From positions 1 to 43,831 of the forward strand of contig JAQUVM010000010.1 in the NCBI GenBank assembly GCA_028693355.1: 43,831 nt of DNA, in the 5' to 3' direction. This document shows positions 22,438 to 30,686 of the stretch, one piece after another (position 1 is the stretch's first letter; every line of letters begins with the position of its first letter). The DNA is from Burkholderiales bacterium (GTDB taxonomy: Bacteria > Pseudomonadota > Gammaproteobacteria > Burkholderiales > UBA11063). Below the pieces are notes generated by a model, which was not told the origin of the DNA, searched no databases, and saw only the letters and a program-made list of their open reading frames with translations. Both the position numbers and the translations under genes were made by a program.

Positions 22438-22517
22438 TTGTAAAATCTGCAATTTTGAATAATAATTTAATACCAATCACACTAGCCTAAAGCTATAAAA
22501 AACAAACCATATTTGGC
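22438..22517 (-). repeat. 3'-flank repeat copy 2 (downstream of paralog C)
   Basis: TTGTAAAATCTGCAATTTTGAATAATAATTTAATACCAATCACACTAGCCTAAAGCTATAAAAAACAAACCATATTTGG, imperfect match to 20262..20341. Confidence 0.65.
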
Positions 22518-22524
22518 GGTTTTA

Positions 22525-23394
22525 TTACTTTATTTTATCTATCATCAGTGAATAAGAATCATATACTGGGTAAGCAATGTAACGACTACCATCTTCTGTA
22601 GAAAATGTAACATATGTATAACTTAATGAATGTTCATCACCAGTTACATAGTATTCGTCTTCACCATGCGCAGCGTGCGACATGTGGATGGCATGCGGAG
22701 TGACTTTTTGAACAATATCTTGAGTGTTTTCACATGCTGATGGCACGGCAGAACATACTGTAGATAAGTTTATGTTATGCTCGTCATTACGCGCAGACCA
22801 TGCCCAAACCGAATCATACCGCATTGTGCGAGTCACAAAATCATAGTCATGACTATTAGCGGCTGGCATGTTTGTATGTACTAATGCAAAATCGCCGTTC
22901 ATTGGGCTACCATTTATGTATAGTTTGCCAGAGACAAATACATCCGTGTTTGCTGGGCTAAGAGGGAACAAATCCTTTGCTGTAAATTTGATTGCTTTAT
23001 CGCTTGTGAGCGCCGAATTTGGCCGCCATGACGAACCAATGTTCGCTGGGCGGTTCTCACCCCTGTCGTTGATTAGCCAATTCTTGAACGAGATTTCTGG
23101 TTGCGCTGAATAGCAGTTTGTTACAGGTATTTGTATGTGGAGATGCCCTTGATAATTACCATAAAGACTCAGTCCACTCCCTTGAGCACAGCCTTCTTCA
23201 TAATATGTGTTGTAGAAATCAACTCTACTCACTCCTCGACCGTAATTAAAATAAAAATCGTATCCAACTACCTTAGATACGATACTAGGTTTAGATTTTA
23301 GTTGTGATGCTGGTACATTCTGCGTTCCACCAACTACTGCACTAGCTGTTGTAATGGTAGCTATACCAAGTATAGATAAAATTATACGCTTCAT
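22525..23394 (-). CDS. uncharacterised secreted protein, paralog C
   Basis: 289 aa; signal peptide MKRIILSILGIATITTASA nearly identical to paralog B; same motifs through the whole length. Confidence 0.75.
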   Translation of the reverse strand: MKRIILSILGIATITTASAVVGGTQNVPASQLKSKPSIVSKVVGYDFYFNYGRGVSRVDFYNTYYEEGCAQGSGLSLYGNYQGHLHIQIPVTNCYSAQPEISFKNWLINDRGENRPANIGSSWRPNSALTSDKAIKFTAKDLFPLSPANTDVFVSGKLYINGSPMNGDFALVHTNMPAANSHDYDFVTRTMRYDSVWAWSARNDEHNINLSTVCSAVPSACENTQDIVQKVTPHAIHMSHAAHGEDEYYVTGDEHSLSYTYVTFSTEDGSRYIAYPVYDSYSLMIDKIK

Positions 23395-23477
23395 AAGTTC
23401 TTCCTTTTACTTTTAAAATATTTCATAATGATTAAATTTCACCTTAGTGTCATAATTGTTACATAGGCCAAATCAAC

Positions 23478-23525
23478 CATACAACGCAATCTTAGAATGC
23501 ATGAGATTTTTTTTGGAATAAGAGA
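23478..23525 (-). promoter_or_regulatory. conserved upstream element of paralog C
   Basis: ATACAACGCAATCTTAGAATGCATGAGATTTTTTTTGGAATAAGAGA; same layout and spacing as 22295..22342. Confidence 0.5.
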
Positions 23526-23688
23526 AGTATCAGCAATTTGTTATTATATTTATTTCGTTTTCATACATATGATATATTTGTCCATGCCTGCATCAAATAT
23601 TACTTGCACCGCACAATAAAGCTTCAACACAAACACTCATCTATTTAGTAAAATACAGCCGATATAAATTAGTTTTAAGGAAAAATAA

Positions 23689-24402
23689 ATGGCAATACCT
23701 ACTCCACATATAGAAGTTAAAGATAAAAATCAAATTGCTGAAACAGTATTAATGCCTGGAGATCCACTTCGCGCAAAATTTATTGCTGATACTTTCTTGA
23801 CAGATGTTGAGCAATTTAATGCAGTTAGAGGTATGCTAGGATATACAGGATATTACAATGGTAAAAAAGTATCTGTAATGGGTAGTGGTATGGGTATGCC
23901 AAGTATAGGTATATACTCTTACGAATTATTTGCTTTTTATGATGTAAAAAATATTATCCGTATCGGGTCTGCTGGATCATATGATAAAGATATAAACTTA
24001 TATGAGATAGTATTAGTAAATGAGGCATGGAGCGAATCAAGCTATGCAAAAACTCAAAATGGATATGATAAAGATGTTATAGCAGCCGACGTATCTCTTA
24101 ATAATGAAATTTTAGCGACGGCTAAAAAATTAGATTTAAACATACACCACTCTCGTGTGCATTCTTCAGATGTTTTCTACCGCACAAACTTTGATGAATA
24201 TAAAGAGATTAGAGCAAAGCATGACTGCGTGTGTGTTGAAATGGAATCATTTGCACTTCTTCATAATGCTAAAGCTTTAGGAAAAAAAGCAACTTGCGTA
24301 TTAACTATCTCTGATTCGTTAGTTACACATGAAGCAACTAGCAGTGAAGAACGCCAAAATGCTTTTACAAGCATGATGAAACTTGTTCTAGAAACATTAT
24401 AA
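23689..24402 (+). CDS. deoD: purine-nucleoside phosphorylase
   Basis: 237 aa; TPHIEVKDKNQIAETVLMPGDPLRAKFIADTFL, GSGMGMPSIGIYSYELF, RIGSAGS, VEMESFALL, TISDSL. Confidence 0.96.
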   Translation: MAIPTPHIEVKDKNQIAETVLMPGDPLRAKFIADTFLTDVEQFNAVRGMLGYTGYYNGKKVSVMGSGMGMPSIGIYSYELFAFYDVKNIIRIGSAGSYDKDINLYEIVLVNEAWSESSYAKTQNGYDKDVIAADVSLNNEILATAKKLDLNIHHSRVHSSDVFYRTNFDEYKEIRAKHDCVCVEMESFALLHNAKALGKKATCVLTISDSLVTHEATSSEERQNAFTSMMKLVLETL

Positions 24403-24439
24403 AATATTCCCCTTTCAGATTTTGACTATGTCATACTTC

Positions 24440-24478
24440 AAAATGCGTCTAATATATTTATATGTTTAGACGCATTTT
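24440..24478 (+). terminator. terminator downstream of deoD
   Basis: AAAATGCGTCTAA...TTAGACGCATTTT 13-bp perfect stem. Confidence 0.72.
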
Positions 24479-24560
24479 ATCAGTTTTATTTACCCATAAT
24501 TAAAATACGTTAAATAAAAAACTAAATTTTTGATTATATTTTAAAAGATAGATTTAATTT

Positions 24561-25100
24561 ATGAAAAATAACTTCTTAATTGAAATGATGCCATTAATTG
24601 CTTTCTTTGTAGCATATTACATTACAAAAAACATTTACACAGCAACCCTTGTATGTATTATTGCAAGTTGGTTACAAGTAGCCATAAATAAAATTACCAC
24701 AAAAAAAGTAAGTAAAAATACTTGGATCAGTACTTTATTAATTACTGTACTAGGTACTCTTACAATAGCTTTTCATAATAAAACTTTTATCATGGTAAAA
24801 CCAACTGCACTATATTGGGCATTTGCAATAGGAATGTTTATTGCTGGAAAAATGGGTAAAAACCCTCTAAAAGCACTTCTAGGTGAACAAATAAGTATTA
24901 ATGATGGATCATGGAAACAACTAAATTTACTATGGATAATATTTTTTATTGGTATGGGTATATTAAACTTAGTGATTGCATTTCACTTTAGCGAATATGT
25001 ATGGGTTAAATTCAAAGTTTTTGGTAGTTTAGCACTAACATTAATTTTCACTCTATTTTCTGGGCTATTCATTTATAAAAAACAGAAAGAACTATCGTGA
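24561..25100 (+). CDS. yciB: inner membrane septation protein A / YciB family
   Basis: 179 aa; LIEMMPLIAFFVAYYITKNIYTAT, hydrophobic, KPTALYWAFAIGMFIAGKMGKNPLKALLGEQISINDGSWKQLNLLWIIFF. Confidence 0.88.
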   Translation: MKNNFLIEMMPLIAFFVAYYITKNIYTATLVCIIASWLQVAINKITTKKVSKNTWISTLLITVLGTLTIAFHNKTFIMVKPTALYWAFAIGMFIAGKMGKNPLKALLGEQISINDGSWKQLNLLWIIFFIGMGILNLVIAFHFSEYVWVKFKVFGSLALTLIFTLFSGLFIYKKQKELS

Positions 25101-25972
25101 ATATAAATAAATTAAACAATCGATTACAAGAGATTGGTATTGATTACTTATACCATCTCGGGCTTGATTCGAGCATGGAATTAGAAAAAATGTTTGGCGA
25201 TATAAAATATGTAGTTTTTACTCGTTCAAATAATGATGCTGATTATTTTGCTAATCAGTTAACGAGTAAACTCTACGGATTACAAGATATAAAAATTAAT
25301 TGCAGTACAATAGCTAAAGATGAAAGATATCATATTTTCAAGATAGCAAATACATTGATAATTTCTCATGGCGTTGGTTCTCCATCACTACTAATTTGTA
25401 TTAATGAAGTCATAAAATTATTATGGCATGCAAAAGCTATTAATCCAAAATTCATTAGAATTAGCCCAGGCGGAGGTATAGGTGTGCCTGTCAAAGAGTT
25501 AATCATATCTAACACTGCTGTAAATCATAATTTTATTTCTCAATGGGATAATATAGAATTTGGCAAAACTTATTCATATGATAGTTCTGTTGATGATAAA
25601 TTTCTAAAATCATTTACATCATTTAGTTCACATAAATTGCAATATGGAAAAATCCTTGCAACAAAAGGTTTTTATAATGGACAATGGAGGCTAAATGGAG
25701 CACTTAATGTGAATTATACAAAAGAAGAAAGTGATGATTACCTAGAAAAAGCACAGGAAAAAGGCATAAAAGGAATTGATATGGAGTCTGGATGTTTCTT
25801 TGCAATTTGTAAAGAGTTTGAAATTCCAGCAATAACAATACTGGAAACAGCATCAGAACGCCTGAAGAATGAACATGATGCAGATATTATTAGTAATTAT
25901 AAGCAGATTAGTATTCAGAGCCACATTCAAAAAGCAAGCGCTGCCGTCATTGACTATATAATAAAATCATAG
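25097..25972 (+). CDS. uridine-phosphorylase-like protein (animal UPP-type), diverged paralog
   Basis: 291 aa; ISHGVGSPSLLICINEVIKLLWHAK, FIRISPGGGIGVPVKELIISNTAV, GFYNGQWRLNGAL, GIDMESGCFFAICKEFEIPA; TASERLKNEHD replaces TLLNRLESDQV of the neighbour. Confidence 0.8.
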   Translation: MNINKLNNRLQEIGIDYLYHLGLDSSMELEKMFGDIKYVVFTRSNNDADYFANQLTSKLYGLQDIKINCSTIAKDERYHIFKIANTLIISHGVGSPSLLICINEVIKLLWHAKAINPKFIRISPGGGIGVPVKELIISNTAVNHNFISQWDNIEFGKTYSYDSSVDDKFLKSFTSFSSHKLQYGKILATKGFYNGQWRLNGALNVNYTKEESDDYLEKAQEKGIKGIDMESGCFFAICKEFEIPAITILETASERLKNEHDADIISNYKQISIQSHIQKASAAVIDYIIKS

Positions 25973-25982
25973 GTAAATTATC

Positions 25983-26849
25983 ATGAAAATTAACTCTCAG
26001 CTAGACACAATAAAAGAAAACTATTCATTTCATTTTGGCATAGAGCTAAGTAATGAAAACTTAGCAAAATTTAGCGGTATAACTCATGTTATCATGCAAG
26101 GAAGCACCAATCGTGCAAAAGTATTAGCTAAAAAACTAGCTCATGAAGTTTTAAATATTGATAGCAATTTCTTTGATCCAATCAATATTATAAATTCTGC
26201 TGATTTTGCTATTTATCGAATAGGTAAAATACTTTCTATATCTCATGGTATGGGAAACACAACCATGGATACTGTGCTACATGCTTTAACCAAAATATTA
26301 CATTATGCGGGTAATAATAAAGTAGAATATATTAGGGTTGGAACATCTGGAGGTATAGGAATAAAACCTGGCACAGTAGTTATTACTAAGCAAGCTTTTA
26401 TGCCAGATTTATCACCATACTATGCTACTAATGAATTAGATAAGCAAGTTAATATTCCAACACAGTTTAATCAAAAATTAGTAAATAAAATTTACTCTGC
26501 TCAGCCTGATAACTTATCATTTGATATCATCATTGGTAATAGTATTGCGGCTGATGATTTCTATCTCGGACAGTGCCGTTACGATGGAGCAATGCAAAGT
26601 AGACAGGATGAAGAATGGCGTAAAGAATTTTTTAATAATATTCGAGATCTTGATATATATAACTTTGAAATGGAGTCAAGCGCATTAGCTGCTTTTTGCC
26701 ACCAAGCCGAAATACCCGCAACAATGATTGCAGTGACTCTTTTAAATAGGTTAGAAAGTGATCAAGTAACATCCTCAGCAGAAAAATTAGCTGAATTTTC
26801 TGATCACTCTCATTTAGTTATCATTAACTATATAAAAAGTATTATATAA
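25983..26849 (+). CDS. uridine phosphorylase (animal UPP-type)
   Basis: 288 aa; ISHGMGNTTMDTVLHALTKILHYA, YIRVGTSGGIGIKPGTVVITKQA, DDFYLGQCRYDGA, FEMESSALAAFCHQAEIPATMIAVTLLNRLESDQV; follows recalled human UPP1 motif by motif. Confidence 0.87.
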   Translation: MKINSQLDTIKENYSFHFGIELSNENLAKFSGITHVIMQGSTNRAKVLAKKLAHEVLNIDSNFFDPINIINSADFAIYRIGKILSISHGMGNTTMDTVLHALTKILHYAGNNKVEYIRVGTSGGIGIKPGTVVITKQAFMPDLSPYYATNELDKQVNIPTQFNQKLVNKIYSAQPDNLSFDIIIGNSIAADDFYLGQCRYDGAMQSRQDEEWRKEFFNNIRDLDIYNFEMESSALAAFCHQAEIPATMIAVTLLNRLESDQVTSSAEKLAEFSDHSHLVIINYIKSII

Positions 26850-26888
26850 TTAGATAAAGAATATTATATTCTTTATCTAATTATATAA
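26842..26888. terminator. bidirectional hairpin terminator between convergent genes
   Basis: TTATATAATTAGATAAAGAATAT TAT... perfect inverted repeat centred at 26865 spanning 26842-26888; contains the stop codons of both convergent ORFs. Confidence 0.78.
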
Positions 26889-27701
26889 ATTTTCTTGTTT
26901 AATATGATCATAACGATTATTACTAAGTAAATGATTCTTTCTAGATAGTACGTCGTATGCTAATTTTGATAATGCATCATAAATTGAAGATAACCTATTA
27001 TGGTGATTATCTAATTCATTAATTATTTCACACTCATTAGAAAAAGACTCTATACAATTTAGCTTCAATTCCTTTATGTGTTCCAAATAATGCTCTATTC
27101 CATGCAATACTTGATTAATTTCATCAGTTGAAGCTTCTACATTATTAGTACTAAGGAGATTAAATTTCCCCCAGCTATTCGTAATTAATAATTTAATTTC
27201 ATCTTGATTAATTAATTTAGAATTATTAAAATCAAAAACTCTAAAAGCAATATACTCACTAAATAATACTATCAATGTTGCCAATACAATGGCTAATAGG
27301 ACTATTAAACCACTTTCTAGTATTTTTACGTGTAAAATTGAACAATAAGCAAAAATAATTATTGAACTTAAGCTTGCTAATCCACAAAAAAAATTAGCAA
27401 AACAAAATAATATAGATACCACCAATAAAACCATCACAAGTATATTAAAATTTAATTGGTAATATAGAAATAATTCATAAATAATTAAACCTATGGCTAA
27501 ACTAAATAACGCAGCCATAAATCGAGGATAAATAACTTTAAAGGAAACTCTAAAGCGAAATGGCATGTAATAAAATGCAACTAACATTGGAAGAAAGATA
27601 AACTCATTGATATTACTTATGTATGTAGCTAATATAGAAAAACTAATTGCTATAATCATAATTGCTAATCTAAGATTTATTATTCGTGTATCTATTTGCA
27701 T
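26877..27701 (-). CDS. FUSC-like membrane protein, half-size (second gene of pair)
   Basis: 274 aa; N-terminal TM helices (about five to six) then soluble helical region; overlaps the upstream membrane gene by 10 bp; follows HlyD-like gene. Confidence 0.55.
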   Translation of the reverse strand: MQIDTRIINLRLAIMIIAISFSILATYISNINEFIFLPMLVAFYYMPFRFRVSFKVIYPRFMAALFSLAIGLIIYELFLYYQLNFNILVMVLLVVSILFCFANFFCGLASLSSIIIFAYCSILHVKILESGLIVLLAIVLATLIVLFSEYIAFRVFDFNNSKLINQDEIKLLITNSWGKFNLLSTNNVEASTDEINQVLHGIEHYLEHIKELKLNCIESFSNECEIINELDNHHNRLSSIYDALSKLAYDVLSRKNHLLSNNRYDHIKQENLYN

Positions 27702-28579
27702 AATTCATTCCAACTATTCACAAGCTTATTAAATAACTCATTATGAATTTGCATATGTTCAATTTGGCTATTTGATACAATATGAAATGCAACATGATTA
27801 TAAATAACCGCTATTTGTAATATTTTTAAATCACTAACAATATTATCAAAATCATCTAAAATAGCTACATTAGATTTTTTTAGCCAATGTATAAAATAAT
27901 TATACTCTACTAAACTATCATAAAATCTCTTGGCTCTTACTTGCTGATTTTTGTTTTTTATTAATTTGAGCCGTTCAAAAATAGCATAGTATATAGAGTA
28001 TGAAGAATTGCTTGTCTTTATAACATCAATTGTTTGCTCGATATATACGCCACTGGTAGCTCTCCAAATACGCTCATATAAAGAAGATAGAATTTTATCA
28101 ACCCAAAACAAATAGCTAGCACATATAAAAAAATAAAGCGAAAAATTCGCACCATGATATAAATCTGAAAGGCTAAATACCTTTTGTATAAAAAGACTCA
28201 AGATAAATCCAAGTAAAACAACTGAATAAATCTTTATAGCGGATTTCACAACATAGAATAATACAGTAATTGCAAATATTGAAGCCGTAATTAGCAAAAT
28301 ATTATTAAAAGCAAATATTGATAATATCTTTGTAGTTACAATAACAGATATTACAAAAAATAAATATAGTTGATCTTTTTTATAATGATGATTAAAGAGC
28401 ATCACATCTACAGCTATCAGGCCAATAACTGCATATATCACATATAATGCAGGAAACTCTGGAAGAAGTATAATTTGCAATGGCGTAGATAGCAGTAATA
28501 AAAATATAACTTTAATAAGAATAAATCTTATAAGCCAAAACCTATCTTGTCGTGCAATGATTTTTGCAAACGCTTTCAT
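27692..28579 (-). CDS. FUSC-like membrane protein, half-size (first gene of pair)
   Basis: 295 aa; hydrophobic N-terminal half, helical soluble C-terminal half; immediately downstream of the HlyD-like gene. Confidence 0.55.
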   Translation of the reverse strand: MKAFAKIIARQDRFWLIRFILIKVIFLLLLSTPLQIILLPEFPALYVIYAVIGLIAVDVMLFNHHYKKDQLYLFFVISVIVTTKILSIFAFNNILLITASIFAITVLFYVVKSAIKIYSVVLLGFILSLFIQKVFSLSDLYHGANFSLYFFICASYLFWVDKILSSLYERIWRATSGVYIEQTIDVIKTSNSSYSIYYAIFERLKLIKNKNQQVRAKRFYDSLVEYNYFIHWLKKSNVAILDDFDNIVSDLKILQIAVIYNHVAFHIVSNSQIEHMQIHNELFNKLVNSWNELCK

Positions 28580-28585
28580 AGCAAG

Positions 28586-29521
28586 TTATTTTCCAATGAC
28601 GTAAACATATACACTCATGCCAGAATCTAAAGGGTATTTTGTATTTGGCTGACTCGTAACTGAAATTTCAACTGGGATTCGTTTAGGGCTATTAATCAAA
28701 TAACGTTGATTAGTGCTTTCTACTATACTAACAGGGATACTCCAATTACCTGCAACTATTTCCCCATCCTCTTGATGCGAACCTAAATAAGCTCGTGGAA
28801 AAATCATTACTTTGTCACCCTCATGAATTTTTTGTAGGTCATTTTCGCTAAAATATGCAATTATTTTTTGATTTTCTGGATGAATTAAAGTAAACAATTT
28901 TTGGTTAGAATCTACTTTACTACCTTGAAGTATCATTAGATCCTGAATATAACCTGAATTTTCAGCTCTGACAGTCAGTGCATTTATTTCATCTTTAATC
29001 ATATCTAATTGCTTATTATATATAATACTTTGCGTTTGAATCTTAATTAACTCTGTGTTACTAAGACCTAATTGTTTTTGAAGTTCAATTACTATATTTT
29101 GTTGTGTTTTAATTCGTTCGTTTATTCCAGAAACATCATCTTCATTATTATTCTCGATAAGTATTTTCTGAAAATTATTTAGCTGAAGATTAGCCCTAGT
29201 TAAATTTGAGTTTAATGCAATAATGCGAGATTTTATAATACCTAAAAGTGTAATTGTTTCATCTAATTGTTGTTTAGCTATACTATATTCATTTTCTAAA
29301 CCTTGATTTTTTATAATTAGAGCAGATTCACCATTATTAAGATATTGACCATTCTTTACCAATACTTTATCTATAATCCCGCCACTTTTTGAAAAAACAT
29401 TAACTGATGAATTACTAACTATAGCCTGATTAGTAATTGGTAAGAAATACGCAACAATATATATAAAAAGCATAGAAATACCTAGCGTAAAAATACATGT
29501 CACAAAATTTATTCTTCTCAC
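28586..29521 (-). CDS. HlyD/EmrA-like membrane fusion (periplasmic adaptor) protein
   Basis: 311 aa; single N-terminal TM, VNVFSKSGGIIDKVLVKNGQYLNNGESALIIKN biotinyl-lipoyl-like segment, coiled coil, ALTVRAENSGYIQDLMILQGSKVDSNQKLFTLIHPENQKIIAYFSENDL. Confidence 0.85.
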   Translation of the reverse strand: MRRINFVTCIFTLGISMLFIYIVAYFLPITNQAIVSNSSVNVFSKSGGIIDKVLVKNGQYLNNGESALIIKNQGLENEYSIAKQQLDETITLLGIIKSRIIALNSNLTRANLQLNNFQKILIENNNEDDVSGINERIKTQQNIVIELQKQLGLSNTELIKIQTQSIIYNKQLDMIKDEINALTVRAENSGYIQDLMILQGSKVDSNQKLFTLIHPENQKIIAYFSENDLQKIHEGDKVMIFPRAYLGSHQEDGEIVAGNWSIPVSIVESTNQRYLINSPKRIPVEISVTSQPNTKYPLDSGMSVYVYVIGK

Positions 29522-29562
29522 ATCTTACCTACATCAGTTTATAAAACACACCGCATTATATC

Positions 29563-29589
29563 AAAAAAATAGCTGACAAAATGTCAGCT
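29563..29589 (-). terminator. terminator of the luxS/GNAT transcription unit
   Basis: Minus strand AGCTGACA-TTT-TGTCAGCT followed by ATTTTTTTGA. Confidence 0.8.
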
Positions 29590-29606
29590 TTTAAACCATT
29601 ATAACT

Positions 29607-30152
29607 TTAAACATTATAATCTTGTTTTAAAATGCTATAAATTTGATGATCTACATAATGATCATATAACCATTCCGCATCTTTAATAGTATCTTTATAT
29701 TGCATACTTAGCTTTTTAGCTATAGTTTGACTTGCTAAATTACCAACTGCAGCGCGGATAACAACTTCATTAATTCCTAAGTCATTAAACGCATAGTCAA
29801 TAAACTTCTGACAAGATGCCAAGACAATACCATGGCCTCGTTGTTTCTCATCTATCCAATAACCTAACTTAGCTACCCCATCTTTGATAGAATAAAAACC
29901 ACAGACGCCAATAAAATCTTTTTCTTCGTTGCCCCACAAGCCTAAATGTAATGACTCATTAGTACGATATCCGACCAAAGCATCACGGACAAAATCTCGG
30001 CTATCAAAAACAGACACATTAAAGTCCACCCATGGAAGCCACTGTCTTAAATAGCTACGATTACGATCCACAACAGGAAAAATATGTTTAGCATCAGCTA
30101 AACCAAGCTTACGAGCAATAACATCATCAGTAATTTGCCATTTAAGTTCCAT
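29607..30152 (-). CDS. GNAT-family (RimL-like) N-acetyltransferase
   Basis: 181 aa; YRTNESLHLGLWGNEEKDFIGVCGFYSIKDGVAKLGYWIDEKQRGHGIVLASCQKFIDYAFNDLGINEVVIRAAVGNLASQTIAKKLSM. Confidence 0.88.
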   Translation of the reverse strand: MELKWQITDDVIARKLGLADAKHIFPVVDRNRSYLRQWLPWVDFNVSVFDSRDFVRDALVGYRTNESLHLGLWGNEEKDFIGVCGFYSIKDGVAKLGYWIDEKQRGHGIVLASCQKFIDYAFNDLGINEVVIRAAVGNLASQTIAKKLSMQYKDTIKDAEWLYDHYVDHQIYSILKQDYNV

Positions 30153-30153
30153 T

Positions 30154-30648
30154 TTACTCTACCTTATCAAGGTCTAGTGAAATTTCCTCATTCTTCATTA
30201 TATCAATTCCATCAGCAATAATTTTTTCAGCAATTGCTTTTGCTTCTGTTAATGAATGCATAATAAATGTTCCACACTGATATTCATTAGCTTCGGGAAT
30301 TTTATGTACTTTCACTACATCAAACATAGAATTTAACCAAGCATTTGCAATTTGCTCTTCGCTAGGACGCCCAATCACACTCATATAAAAACCAGTTCTG
30401 CACCCCATTGGTGAAATATCAATAATTTCACAACCATCATGATTAAGATGATCACGCATAAAACCAGCAAATAAATGCTCTAATGTATGAATACCTTTCT
30501 CAGTTAAAATTGCTTGATTTGGGCGACAAAAGCGCAAATCATAAACCGTAATTTCATCTCCGCTTGGAGTTGTCATTTCTTTTGCTTTACGCACAGCTGG
30601 AGCTGGCATAATTGTATGATCTACCGTAAAACTTTCTAATAATGGCAT
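30154..30648 (-). CDS. luxS: S-ribosylhomocysteine lyase (AI-2 synthase)
   Basis: 164 aa; [50 protein letters not shown]. Confidence 0.96.
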   Translation of the reverse strand: MPLLESFTVDHTIMPAPAVRKAKEMTTPSGDEITVYDLRFCRPNQAILTEKGIHTLEHLFAGFMRDHLNHDGCEIIDISPMGCRTGFYMSVIGRPSEEQIANAWLNSMFDVVKVHKIPEANEYQCGTFIMHSLTEAKAIAEKIIADGIDIMKNEEISLDLDKVE

Positions 30649-30686
30649 ATATTTTCCTTTTTATTAAACATTATGTTCAATGAATT

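Noticed and set aside
22406-22444. TTTACAACTC...GAGTTGTAAA hairpin as a terminator downstream of paralog C
   Set aside because: 10-bp stem is real but there is a long loop and no clear T tract on the minus strand, so function is not supported
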